Below are positions 56,568 to 64,000 of a stretch of DNA of 64,000 nt, one piece after another. The position numbers were made by a program, and so were the translations under genes. Within the stretch, counting starts at the first letter, position 1. The number at the start of each line of letters is the position of its first letter. The notes beneath the pieces are model-generated. The model was not told the origin of the DNA. It worked only from the letters and a program-made list of their open reading frames with translations, and searched no databases. The DNA is from Rhodobacteraceae bacterium HLUCCA08 (lineage in GTDB: Bacteria; Pseudomonadota; Alphaproteobacteria; Rhodobacterales; Rhodobacteraceae), in the NCBI GenBank assembly GCA_001314655.1, contig LJSF01000014.1, positions 64,001-128,000 on the forward strand. Reading direction: 5' to 3'.

Positions 56568-57374
56568 ATGACCCGTTTGCTGTTTGCCCTGCTTGTTGCC
56601 CTGGCCACACCTGCCCTGGCCCAGGATACCGTCCTGCGCGGCCTGGTCACCGGCGACGATGCCGCCGGCTGGGAGGCCGTGGGGCGGATCGATATCGACG
56701 GCAAGGGGTTCTGCACCGGCACGCTGATCGCGCCCGACCTGGTGCTGACCGCCGCCCATTGCCTGTTCGACAAGACCACCGGCGCCCGGATCGCGCCCGA
56801 GCGGATCGCGTTCCTGGCCGGGTTCCGCAACGGCCGCGCGCTGGCCTATCGCGACGTGCGCGTGGCCCTGCCGCATCCCGATTTCGTGCTGCGCATCCCG
56901 GCCGATCCCGACGAGGTGCGCAACGACCTGGCCCTGCTGCAACTGTATCAGCCGGTGCAGATCCCCTCGGTCACCCCGTTCGAGCTGTCGCAATCGCGCC
57001 GGCCGGGAACCGAGGTCGGCGTGGTGTCCTACGGCGAAGGGCGCGAGGACGTCCCTTCTCTGCAGGAAACCTGCGAGGTGCTGGGCCACGAGGACGGCGT
57101 GCTGATCATGTCCTGCGACGCCGATTTCGGCAGTTCCGGCGCGCCGGTCTTTCGCAATGAAAACGGCGTCTACCGGCTGGTCTCGGTGGTGTCGGCGATG
57201 GCCGATCTGGACGGGCGCAAGGTGTCGCTGGGCACCGACCTGGCCGCGCCGTTCGCCGATCTGCGCGCGGCTCTGGCGCCCGGCACCGGCCTGTTCGCCG
57301 CGCCCCCCTCGCAGGCGCGGGTGCTGCGCCCGGGCGAAACCGCCGATACCGGCGCCCTGTTCATCCGGCCCTGA
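56568..57374 (+). CDS. Secreted trypsin-like serine protease (S1)
   Basis: 268 aa. Signal peptide MTRLLFALLVALATPALAQ. The catalytic triad is complete: His in LVLTAAHCLFD, Asp in VRNDLALLQL and Ser in CDADFGSSGAPVF (the S1 motif GDSGG appears as FGSSGAP, as in many bacterial V8/glutamyl-endopeptidase-like members). A Cys pair CTG...HC near the His and C...C near the Ser fit disulfides. It is periplasmic or secreted. The last about 30 residues are Ala/Pro-rich. It is the only gene between glcF and hsp20, and its promoter must lie within 67 bp. Confidence 0.9.
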   Translation: MTRLLFALLVALATPALAQDTVLRGLVTGDDAAGWEAVGRIDIDGKGFCTGTLIAPDLVLTAAHCLFDKTTGARIAPERIAFLAGFRNGRALAYRDVRVALPHPDFVLRIPADPDEVRNDLALLQLYQPVQIPSVTPFELSQSRRPGTEVGVVSYGEGREDVPSLQETCEVLGHEDGVLIMSCDADFGSSGAPVFRNENGVYRLVSVVSAMADLDGRKVSLGTDLAAPFADLRAALAPGTGLFAAPPSQARVLRPGETADTGALFIRP

Positions 57375-57388
57375 TCGCGCATCACCCC

Positions 57389-57417
57389 CTTGACCGGGGC
57401 GGGACCGCTTCCCAAAT
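57389..57417 (+). promoter_or_regulatory. Candidate sigma-32 (RpoH) promoter of the Hsp20 gene
   Basis: CTTGAC (57389-57394) followed after 16 nt by CCCAAAT (57411-57417). This is close to the heat-shock pattern CTTGAA...CCCATNT. It lies 93 bp before the hsp20 ATG and would put the transcript start near 57424, giving the leader described next. Confidence 0.4.
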
Positions 57418-57425
57418 CACTGGCA

Positions 57426-57502
57426 CGGGATGCCGAATTCGGGTCCCGGCCCTGCCTGTCCCGTCACGGGAAGGCGCCACTTGGTATCGCTCAAACGGAG
57501 GA
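57426..57502 (+). promoter_or_regulatory. ROSE-like RNA thermometer in the Hsp20 leader
   Basis: Three successive stems are visible. Stem 1: CGGGA (57426-57430) with TCCCG (57444-57448), enclosing CCGAATTCGG. Stem 2: GCCT and TCCCG (57454-57463) with CGGGA and AGGC (57467-57475). Stem 3: TCGCT (57487-57491) facing the Shine-Dalgarno AGGA (57499-57502), with the middle G unpaired. U[U/C]GCU against AGGA with a bulged G is the defining last hairpin of ROSE elements controlling small heat-shock genes. Confidence 0.6.
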
Positions 57503-57509
57503 TGACCTC

Positions 57510-57977
57510 ATGCGTACATTCGATCTTGCCCCGCTGTTCCGTGCCTCGGTCGGGTTCGACCAGATCGCCGACCTGATGGACCGGGTGCTTAGCACCGATG
57601 CAAGCGCCCCCACCTATCCGCCCTACAATATCGAGAAGACCGCCGATGACGGCTGGCGCATCTCGATCGCCGTCGCGGGCTTTTCCGACGCCGACCTGAT
57701 GGTCGAACTGCGCGACAACGCCCTGCTCGTCTCGGGCCGCAAATCCGATGATGACAAGGACCGCACCTATCTGCATCGCGGCATCGCCACCCGCGCCTTC
57801 GAGCGCCGCTTCACCCTGGCCGACCATGTCCGCGTCTCCGGCGCGACCCATGAAAACGGCATGCTGCATATCGACCTGGTGCGCGAAGTGCCCGAAGCGC
57901 TGAAGCCCCGCCGGATCGAGATCGCCCGGTCCGAACCGCGCCAGACCGACGTGATCGAGGCCGACAAGGTCAACTGA
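57510..57977 (+). CDS. Small heat-shock protein, Hsp20/IbpA family
   Basis: 155 aa, the normal length. It starts MRTFDLAPLFRASVGFDQIA, the IbpA-type N-terminus, followed by YPPYNIEKTADDGWRISIAV, the alpha-crystallin domain (GRKSDDDKDRTYLHRGIATRAFERRFTLADHVRV) and NGMLHIDLVREVPEALKPRRI with the C-terminal I-x-I-like RRIEI. It is an ATP-independent holdase for unfolded proteins. The start ATG 57510 follows GGAGGA by 7 nt. A heat-shock promoter and a ROSE-type thermometer precede it, and a terminator hairpin follows at 57989. Confidence 0.93.
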   Translation: MRTFDLAPLFRASVGFDQIADLMDRVLSTDASAPTYPPYNIEKTADDGWRISIAVAGFSDADLMVELRDNALLVSGRKSDDDKDRTYLHRGIATRAFERRFTLADHVRVSGATHENGMLHIDLVREVPEALKPRRIEIARSEPRQTDVIEADKVN

Positions 57978-57988
57978 CCCCGGCATCC

Positions 57989-58011
57989 GGGGCGGGGGCC
58001 TTTCCCGCCCC
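57989..58011 (+). terminator. Terminator hairpin after the Hsp20 gene
   Basis: GGGGCGGG (57989-57996), loop GGCCTTT, CCCGCCCC (58004-58011): a perfect 8-bp stem, 12 bp after the stop codon. The rest of the 228-bp gap to polA holds no recognisable gene. Confidence 0.75.
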
Positions 58012-58205
58012 ATTCCCTTGACTTGCCGGGCCGGGGCCCTTGCGCCTCGGCCCGTTGTCGTGGCGACCGGGCGGCGGCCCTGGCGCCTGTCGCACATTCC
58101 GAAAGCGGCGCTTGCGCAACGACGTGCACTCGTGCTGCGCGTCAGACGCGGCCACAGGCGATCACCCGCCCGGTCGACAGCGAAGGTTTTGCCAGGTGCG
58201 CAACG

Positions 58206-61007
58206 CTAATGCGCCTCGGCCCAGGTCGCGCCCTGTCCGGCATCGACCACCAGCGGAACCGAGAAATCCACCGCCGGCGCCGCGGCGCCTTCCATCACCG
58301 CGCGGGCGGCGTCGATCAAGGGGCCGGCGGCGCCTTGCTCGACCTCGAACAGCAATTCGTCATGGACCTGCAACAGCATCCTTGCCGGCAGGCCTTCGAT
58401 CGCCGCGGGCATCCGCACCATGGCGCGCCGGATCACATCGGCGGCCGTGCCCTGGATCGGCGCATTGATCGCCGCGCGGCGGGCGAACCCGGCGCCGGGC
58501 CCCTTGGCATTGATCTCGGGCGTGTGGATCTTGCGGCCGAACAGGGTCTGGACATGGCCGTTGTCCCTGGCGAACTGGACGGTCTCGTCCATATAGGCGC
58601 GAATGCCCGGAAACCGTTCGAAATAGCGGTCGATGAAACCCTGCGCCTCGGCCCGGGGGATGCGCAGGTTGCGCGCCAGGCCAAAGCCGGAAATCCCGTA
58701 GATCACGCCGAAATTGATCGCCTTGGCCTGGCGCCGCACATCCGGCGTCATCTGCTCCAGCGGCACGTTGAACATCTCGGATGCCGTGGCGGCGTGGATG
58801 TCCTGGCCGTCGTGAAACGCCTGTTTGAGCGCCTCGATCCCGGCGACATGGGCCAGGATGCGCAGCTCGATCTGCGAATAGTCGAGGGAGACCAGAACGT
58901 TGCCCTTGTCGGCGACGAAGGCCTCTCGGATCCGCCGGCCTTCCTCGGTGCGGACGGGAATGTTCTGCAGGTTCGGATCGGTCGAGGCGAGCCGGCCGGT
59001 ATTGGCCCCGGTCTGCACGTAAGACGTATGAACCCGGCCGGTATCGGGGTCGATATGATCCTGCAGCGCGTCGGTATAGGTCGATTTCAGCTTGGCCAGC
59101 TGGCGATAATCCAGCACCCGGGCGGCGAAATCGTGTTCGGTCGCCAGATCCTCCAGCACCTCGGCGGGGGTCGACCAGGCGCCGGTCTTGGTCTTCTTGC
59201 CGCCCTCCAGGCCCATCTCCTCGAACAGGATCGCCCCGACCTGGGCCGGGGATTGCACGTTGAAGCTGCGCCCGGCCATCTCGTGCAGTTCGGCCTCCAG
59301 CCCGGCCATCTTCTGGGCAAAGGCGTTGGACATCCGGCTGAGCGTCTCGCGGTCGACCTTGATCCCGTGCCGCTCCATCTGCGCCAGCACAGGCACCAGC
59401 GGGCGTTCCAGCGTCTCGTAGACCGTCGTCACCCTGGCGCGGTGCAGGGCCGGCTTGAACACCTGCCACAGCCGCAAGGTGATATCGGCATCCTCGGCGG
59501 CGTATTTCACCGCCTCCTCCACCGGGACCCGGTCGAAGGTGATCTGGCTTTTTCCGGAGCCGATCAGCGATTTGATCTCGATCGGGGCATGGCCCAGGTA
59601 GCGTTCGCTGAGCGCATCCATGCCGTGGCCATGCAGCCCGGAATACAGCGCATAGGACATCAGCATCGTGTCGTCGATCGGGGCGACGTTGATGTGGTGA
59701 TTTGCGAAAATCTTGGCATCATACTTGATATTCTGTCCGATCTTGAGGATCGCGGGATCCTCCAGCACCGGTTTCAGCGTATCCAGCGCCTCTTGCAGGC
59801 CCAGCTGCCCCTCGGCCAGCGCGTCAGAGCCGAACAGGTCGTCCGAGCCGCCGGCCTTGTGGGTCAGCGGGATGTAGCAGGCCCGGCCCGGCTCGACGCA
59901 TAGCGAAATCCCCACCAGGTCGGCCTGCATCTCGTTCAGGCTGGTGGTCTCGGTATCGACGGCGACATGGCCACGCGCGATGATCCGGTCGACCCAGACC
60001 TGCAGCGCGGCGGCATCGCGCACCCATTCGTAGGCCTCCGGCGTGAACGGCAGCTGTTCCGGCGCGGCGGCGGCATCCTCCTGCGGGGTGTCCTCGATCA
60101 CCGGCGGGGTGACGCCCAGCTTGTCGGCGATGCGCCTGGACATGGTGCGGAATTCCATCTCGGCCAGGAACCCCAGCAGCGCGTCGGGATCGGGGTCACG
60201 CACCTCCAGATCGTCCAGGCTGAAATCCAGCGGCGTGTGGCAATCAAGCGAAACCAGCCGTTTCGACAGTTCGATCTGTGCCCGATTGTCGATCAGCGTC
60301 TGGCGCCGCTTGGGCTGGCTGATCTCTTCGGCGCGGTTCAGCAGCTCTTCGAGCGATCCGAATTCATTGATCAGAAGCGCCGCGGTCTTGATCCCGATGC
60401 CGGGCGCGCCGGGCACGTTGTCGACACTGTCGCCGGCCAGGGCCTGCACGTCGATCACCCGTTCGGGGCCGACGCCGAACTTTTCCTCGACCCCCTCGCG
60501 GTCGATGCGGCGGTTCTTCATCGGGTCCAGCATCTCGACCCCGTCGCCGACCAGTTGCATCAGGTCCTTGTCCGAGGACACGATGGTCACCCGCCCCCCG
60601 GCCGCGCGCGCCTGGCAGGCGAGCGTCGCGATGATGTCGTCGGCCTCGTAACCCTCGATCTCTTCGCAGGCGATGTTGAAGGCGCGGGTCGCGGCCCGGG
60701 TCAGCGGGAATTGCGGCACCAGGTCCTCGGGCGCGGGCGGGCGGTTCGCCTTGTAGAGGTCATACATGTCGTTGCGGAACGACTTGCCCGAAAAGTCGAA
60801 GATCACCGCCACATGGGTCGCCGCGTCGGGGCCGGAATTGCCGTCGACATAGCGTTGCAGCATGTTGCAGAAGCCGCTGACCGCCCCCACCGGCAGCCCG
60901 TCGGACTTGCGCGTCAGCGGCGGCAGGGCGTGATAGGCGCGAAAGATGAAGGCGGAGCCGTCGATCAGATGCAGGTGGCAGCCCTTGCCGAACGTCGTCT
61001 TGGCCAT
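58206..61007 (-). CDS. polA: DNA polymerase I
   Basis: 933 aa. The 5'-3' exonuclease domain (about 1-300) opens HLHLIDGSAFIFRAYHALPP and holds VTIVSSDKDLMQLV and DNVPGAPGIGIKTA. The 3'-5' exonuclease domain (about 335-530) keeps the proofreading acids in VAVDTETTSLNE. The polymerase domain has VSLDYSQIELRILAHVAGI (motif A), RRQAKAINFGVIYGISGFGL (motif B) and LLQVHDELLFEVE (motif C). All three activities are expected. The start ATG 61007 (MAKTTFGKGCHLHLIDG) is chosen because homology begins there. It acts in Okazaki-fragment processing and excision repair. Confidence 0.97.
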   Translation of the reverse strand: MAKTTFGKGCHLHLIDGSAFIFRAYHALPPLTRKSDGLPVGAVSGFCNMLQRYVDGNSGPDAATHVAVIFDFSGKSFRNDMYDLYKANRPPAPEDLVPQFPLTRAATRAFNIACEEIEGYEADDIIATLACQARAAGGRVTIVSSDKDLMQLVGDGVEMLDPMKNRRIDREGVEEKFGVGPERVIDVQALAGDSVDNVPGAPGIGIKTAALLINEFGSLEELLNRAEEISQPKRRQTLIDNRAQIELSKRLVSLDCHTPLDFSLDDLEVRDPDPDALLGFLAEMEFRTMSRRIADKLGVTPPVIEDTPQEDAAAAPEQLPFTPEAYEWVRDAAALQVWVDRIIARGHVAVDTETTSLNEMQADLVGISLCVEPGRACYIPLTHKAGGSDDLFGSDALAEGQLGLQEALDTLKPVLEDPAILKIGQNIKYDAKIFANHHINVAPIDDTMLMSYALYSGLHGHGMDALSERYLGHAPIEIKSLIGSGKSQITFDRVPVEEAVKYAAEDADITLRLWQVFKPALHRARVTTVYETLERPLVPVLAQMERHGIKVDRETLSRMSNAFAQKMAGLEAELHEMAGRSFNVQSPAQVGAILFEEMGLEGGKKTKTGAWSTPAEVLEDLATEHDFAARVLDYRQLAKLKSTYTDALQDHIDPDTGRVHTSYVQTGANTGRLASTDPNLQNIPVRTEEGRRIREAFVADKGNVLVSLDYSQIELRILAHVAGIEALKQAFHDGQDIHAATASEMFNVPLEQMTPDVRRQAKAINFGVIYGISGFGLARNLRIPRAEAQGFIDRYFERFPGIRAYMDETVQFARDNGHVQTLFGRKIHTPEINAKGPGAGFARRAAINAPIQGTAADVIRRAMVRMPAAIEGLPARMLLQVHDELLFEVEQGAAGPLIDAARAVMEGAAAPAVDFSVPLVVDAGQGATWAEAH

Positions 61008-61077
61008 GATCCGGTCCCCCTGTTCACCGTCCGGGTGATAGCCCAATCAGGCGGCGGCCGGAAGCCGGGTCGCGGGG

Positions 61078-61254
61078 TCAGTGGCCGGTTTCGCCCTCGT
61101 AGACATAGCGCGCATCGCAATAGGGGCATTCGACCCAGTTCCTGTCCTCGGGGATCTGCAGCCAGACCCGGGGATGGCCCAGCGCGCCTTCGCCGCCATC
61201 GCAGGCCACGCGGCGGGTGGTGACGATCCTGGTCTCGGGCGCGGGGATGGACAT
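61078..61254 (-). CDS. Zinc-finger domain protein (zf-CHCC), 58 aa
   Basis: 58 aa, [20 protein letters not shown] followed by [19 protein letters not shown] and [18 protein letters not shown]. The pattern C-x7-H ... C-x2-C is that of the zf-CHCC family, the bacterial relatives of the mitochondrial complex I subunit NDUFS6, which bind one zinc ion. The stop TGA (61078-61080) lies 70 bp upstream of the polA start. The gene is below the length many ORF searches report but its motif is clear. Confidence 0.85.
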   Translation of the reverse strand: MSIPAPETRIVTTRRVACDGGEGALGHPRVWLQIPEDRNWVECPYCDARYVYEGETGH

Positions 61255-61320
61255 GGGCGGCCTCCTGGGTTGATCGGGCGGGATACTAGCGATTGCGCCC
61301 CGCGCGGCAAGGGGCGGCGA

Positions 61321-61683
61321 TCATACCGCCAGCATCGGCCCCGTCGGCTTGCCGCCCAGGATATGCATGTGGAAATGCGGCACTTCCTGGTGGCCGTGCT
61401 CGCGGGTGTTGCAGATCGCGCGGAACCCCGCCTCGACCCCCTCCATGGCACAGACCGCCGCCACCGCGGCCATGAACCCGGCCAGTTCGGCGGCGCTGGC
61501 ATCGCGGGCGAAATGATCCAGGCTGACATAGGCGCCCTTGGGGATCACCAGCACATGCACCGGCGCCTGGGGCCGGATATCGCGAAAGGCCAGGGCGTGG
61601 TCGTTTTCGAACACGGTGTCGTTGGGGATCTCGCCGCGCAGGATCCTGGCAAAGATGTTCTGGTCGTCATAGGCGTAGTCCAA
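61321..61683 (-). CDS. HIT-family nucleotide hydrolase (HinT-like)
   Basis: 120 aa with a TTG start at 61683, chosen because GAGGAGA lies 5 nt upstream and homology (DYAYDDQNIFARILRGEIPN) starts there; an upstream TTG would give a poor N-terminus. HIT signatures are AFRDIRPQAPVHVLVIPKG and the histidine triad VPHFHMHILGG, with CNTREHGHQEVPHFH before it. HinT proteins hydrolyse adenosine phosphoramidates such as AMP-lysine. It follows the GT14 gene with 11 nt between, so the two are probably cotranscribed. Confidence 0.93.
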   Translation of the reverse strand: MDYAYDDQNIFARILRGEIPNDTVFENDHALAFRDIRPQAPVHVLVIPKGAYVSLDHFARDASAAELAGFMAAVAAVCAMEGVEAGFRAICNTREHGHQEVPHFHMHILGGKPTGPMLAV

Positions 61684-61694
61684 GGGGTCTCTCC

Positions 61695-63272
61695 TCAATC
61701 CACGAACAGGTGGGGCGTTTCGGCGATGCCGCGGGCCACATCCTCGGGCACCGACAGGAATTCCGCAATCTGCGGCGTGTTCTCTTCGGCGCTGACGGTC
61801 TGGCGCAGACGCAGATGGCTGGGAAAGCCCGCCTCTCGGATGCGGTCGCTTTCATAGACCACGTCGTAGCGGATCGTCGGCAGCAGCTGTTCCAGGGTTT
61901 CCTGGGCGGTCTGCTCGCCCGCCAGGCCGATCCGCCTGGCATGGCCGACCAGGTAGTCATCGGTGAATTCGCATTCGACCTCCAGCAGCCGGGTGGTCGA
62001 CCGGTCGGAAAAGAAATCCTGCATCAGATCCAGGTTGGCCGTATCCAGGCAGATGATCAGCCGGTCGGTATCGTAATAGTCGAACAGCATCCGCATCAGC
62101 GCCCGGCGGTGTCGGGTGCGTTTTTCCAGCGTGGTCTGGATGCCGCCCAGATCCGGCAGCGGCGTGTCCTCTTCGTTGAACAGATAGTCGATCGCCGGGA
62201 TGTTGGTGTGATGCTTGATCGACCCGGTCAGGCGCTTGGCGACGTGCCATTTCTTGCAGGCGACGATCATCAGTTCGCGTTCGCGGCCCAGGCTGGTCTC
62301 GGTCTCCCAGAAGCGGGGGGCAAAGCGGCGGCCGATCCGGCCCCGCCCGGTCAGGAAGTCGAACAGCTTGCGCCCCTCGTTCGAGACCTTGAAATCCTCG
62401 CGCCCGGACGCATAAAGCCGCCCCAGCCGGTCCTTCAGGTCCTTGGCCTCGGGGCTGATCTTGCGGGCAAAGACATAATCCTGGCTCAGCAACAGGTCGT
62501 AATGGTCGTTGTAGAAGGTCACCGGCATTCCGTAATCGGTGAACATCAGGAAGGTCAGGGTGCGGCTGCGGATCTCGGGCTCGGGGACAAGGTGGCGCAC
62601 CAGGGTCTGGAAAAAGGTTTCATCCGGGATCCAGGTGGTGCGGAAAAACCGCATCACGTCCGGCCGCTGGCGGGTGAAATCGAGGATCCATTCGATCGTG
62701 CGCCGGCGCAGGCACCACCATTGCGACCCGATCATGATCTGCAGGTCTTCGGGGATCTTGCGGGTCAGGCCCAGGCGCCGCTGCAACCAGAACGAATTGT
62801 AGAACCGCCATTTCTGGGTGCGTTCGTTGAACCAGTGGCGGTAGATCAGCCGCTCCTCCTTGAGCCCGGTCTTGATCCAGTCGCTGTCGAAGAAATCGAA
62901 GCTTTCGATGTAATCCACGTCATCGGCGTCCAGCAGCGCCTTGGCATAGGCGGCCGACTTGATCGCCATGCAATCGCCGGACACCATGTAGAAATGGGTG
63001 GCCCGGGGAAACGCCGCGACCGCCGCCTCCACGGCATACAGCGTCGCCTCGACCAGGGACCATTCGCCCCAGCCGCATTTGATGCGCTTGGTGGCATAGG
63101 TGACGTTCGGGTTGTCCTTCAGCGCGGTGCGGATCGCGTCGAAGGCCTCCTTGGGGGCGCGGGCGTCGAAGTGGATCGAGATGTAATCGCCCACGGCCGT
63201 CAGCTGCTCGGCCTGGCGCACGATGGCGTCGGGATCCTTGTGACACAGCAGGATGAAGGCGATTCTTGCCAT
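61695..63272 (-). CDS. GT14-type beta-1,6-N-acetylglucosaminyltransferase with DUF5928
   Basis: 525 aa from ATG 63272 (MARIAFILLCHKDPDAIVRQ). The first about 260 residues form a core-2/I-branching-type GT14 domain: ISIHFDARAPKEAFDAIRTA, FYMVSGDCMAIKSAAY and GSQWWCLRRRTIEWILDF, followed by TTWIPDETFFQTLV. The remaining 250 residues fit DUF5928, which goes with this domain in Rhodobacteraceae; it has a nucleotide-like segment ELMIVACKKWHVAKRLTGSI. It is cytoplasmic and probably adds sugar branches to a surface polysaccharide. It is divergent from the sulfotransferase gene (146-bp gap), which may act on the same polymer. Confidence 0.85.
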   Translation of the reverse strand: MARIAFILLCHKDPDAIVRQAEQLTAVGDYISIHFDARAPKEAFDAIRTALKDNPNVTYATKRIKCGWGEWSLVEATLYAVEAAVAAFPRATHFYMVSGDCMAIKSAAYAKALLDADDVDYIESFDFFDSDWIKTGLKEERLIYRHWFNERTQKWRFYNSFWLQRRLGLTRKIPEDLQIMIGSQWWCLRRRTIEWILDFTRQRPDVMRFFRTTWIPDETFFQTLVRHLVPEPEIRSRTLTFLMFTDYGMPVTFYNDHYDLLLSQDYVFARKISPEAKDLKDRLGRLYASGREDFKVSNEGRKLFDFLTGRGRIGRRFAPRFWETETSLGRERELMIVACKKWHVAKRLTGSIKHHTNIPAIDYLFNEEDTPLPDLGGIQTTLEKRTRHRRALMRMLFDYYDTDRLIICLDTANLDLMQDFFSDRSTTRLLEVECEFTDDYLVGHARRIGLAGEQTAQETLEQLLPTIRYDVVYESDRIREAGFPSHLRLRQTVSAEENTPQIAEFLSVPEDVARGIAETPHLFVD

Positions 63273-63418
63273 TTTCGAAACGATCCGCCCCAAGCTTGCG
63301 CGATTGTTTTTATTCCCTAACCGTCAAGAGACGTTGAATAAACACCATTTCTTTGGTTTTTTGTCACAAACCGGTCGGCGGCACAGGCCGCGACGGCCGT
63401 ATCGGAGGCAAGGATTTC

Positions 63419-64000
63419 ATGGGTTTCCCGGGCACCTGGATGACCGAAAGCGAGAGTGTGGTCTATCGGGTGGTCCCGAAATGCGCCTGCTCGACCATCG
63501 GTCAGGTCATGTATTATTCCGATCACGGCACCTTCTTCGACGGGGACATCCACGACGCCACCGCCGGCATGCACAAATGGGCGATGGAGGACAGCCAGCC
63601 GCTGATCACCGCCAATGTGAAAAGCCATGGCAGCTATGCCTTCACCTGCGTGCGCAACCCCTATACCCGCATCCTGTCGTCCTTCTTCGACAAGATCTGC
63701 GGCATCCAGCGCAACGGCAAACGCTATCGCGGCAACCTGGTGCCGCTGCTGATCCAGAAATACGGGATCGAGGTCGGAGAGGCGCCGGATTTCGAGTTCG
63801 ACCAGATCAGGTCGTTCCGCCGCTTCCTTCTGTTCGCCCGCGACACGATCCGCTGGCGCCGCCCGATGGAGCCCGACATCCACTGGTCCGCCATGTCCGG
63901 CCATATCAGCACCTTCATCGTCAACGGCGGCACCTACGACAACATCTTCTGGACCGAACGGTTCAACGACGGCATGCAATCGGTGCTCGACGCGATCGAA
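63419..64000 (+). CDS. Sulfotransferase family protein (partial, 5' end)
   Basis: 194 residues to the window edge, start ATG 63419 with GGAGGCAAGGA upstream. The 5'-phosphosulfate-binding loop is RVVPKCACSTIGQVMYY and the 3'-phosphate-binding motif FTCVRNPYTRILSSFFDKI, the pair typical of carbohydrate sulfotransferases (sulfotransferase family 2). The enzyme transfers sulfate from PAPS, probably to a polysaccharide. The intergenic region before it is AT-rich (GATTGTTTTTATTCCC, TTCTTTGGTTTTTTGTC) and must hold both divergent promoters. The C-terminus is not in the window. Confidence 0.88.
   Translation, partial: MGFPGTWMTESESVVYRVVPKCACSTIGQVMYYSDHGTFFDGDIHDATAGMHKWAMEDSQPLITANVKSHGSYAFTCVRNPYTRILSSFFDKICGIQRNGKRYRGNLVPLLIQKYGIEVGEAPDFEFDQIRSFRRFLLFARDTIRWRRPMEPDIHWSAMSGHISTFIVNGGTYDNIFWTERFNDGMQSVLDAIE

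Overview
The window looks like chromosomal DNA of a marine-type alphaproteobacterium of the Rhodobacterales (Roseobacter/Rhodobacter group). Support comes from the very high G+C content, a VPLPA-CTERM sorting signal (32516-33208), families I know mainly from Rhodobacteraceae (DUF1523, DUF6638, DUF1285, GT14 plus DUF5928), and the general gene complement. No prophage, integrase, transposase, CRISPR array or rRNA was seen. There is one tRNA gene, tRNA-Ala(CGC).

Layout. 1-2.9 kb: the end of an unknown gene, a periplasmic rhodanese and a small monooxygenase, an outer-membrane barrel, a universal stress protein and tRNA-Ala. 3.3-8.3 kb: dabA-dabB, a proton-driven inorganic-carbon accumulation complex, with a divergent LysR/NhaR-like regulator whose start codon sits 3 bp from a palindrome. 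8.4-14.3 kb: a signalling block made of a TPR/beta-barrel protein, a FecR-domain protein, a CHASE2-adenylate cyclase, and two membrane proteins with cyclic-nucleotide-binding or Popeye-like domains. 14.4-18.2 kb: a FAD oxidoreductase, a uronate-dehydrogenase-like enzyme and a two-component pair. 18.5-22.7 kb: an AraC regulator, deoC and a two-domain ALDH16-type dehydrogenase, fitting deoxynucleoside catabolism.

22.8-31.1 kb: a minus-strand run of eleven ORFs of largely unknown function. It is built around an AAA+ ATPase, a long coiled-coil protein, DUF6638, DUF1523 and several small membrane proteins. It contains a tandem-duplication scar that left a chimeric ORF, and a perfect 30-bp palindrome just before the ATPase. 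This is the best candidate for an undescribed system.

31.2-39.3 kb: an L,D-transpeptidase lipoprotein, a truncated M24 peptidase remnant, a VPLPA-CTERM exoprotein, a TetR regulator, a P1 peptidase, an alpha/beta hydrolase, a GabD-type dehydrogenase and an MltB-type lytic transglycosylase flanked by two related hairpins. 39.5-42.1 kb: an ECF sigma factor translationally coupled to a membrane VWA protein. 42.2-44.7 kb: YafY/WYL regulator, VOC protein, hydroxypyruvate-isomerase-like protein and DUF1285. 44.7-51.6 kb: a MoxR ATPase / DUF58 / BatA-DUF4159 / GATase-like membrane operon. 52-56.5 kb: a HemJ-like protein and glcDEF (glycolate oxidase). 56.5-58 kb: a secreted trypsin-like protease and a small heat-shock gene with a probable sigma-32 promoter and a ROSE-like RNA thermometer. 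58.2-64 kb: polA, a 58-residue zinc-finger protein, a HIT hydrolase, a GT14/DUF5928 glycosyltransferase and the start of a sulfotransferase.

Starts were chosen from Shine-Dalgarno matches, start/stop overlaps and where recognisable homology begins. Many reading frames extend far upstream of the true start because stop codons are rare at this G+C content.
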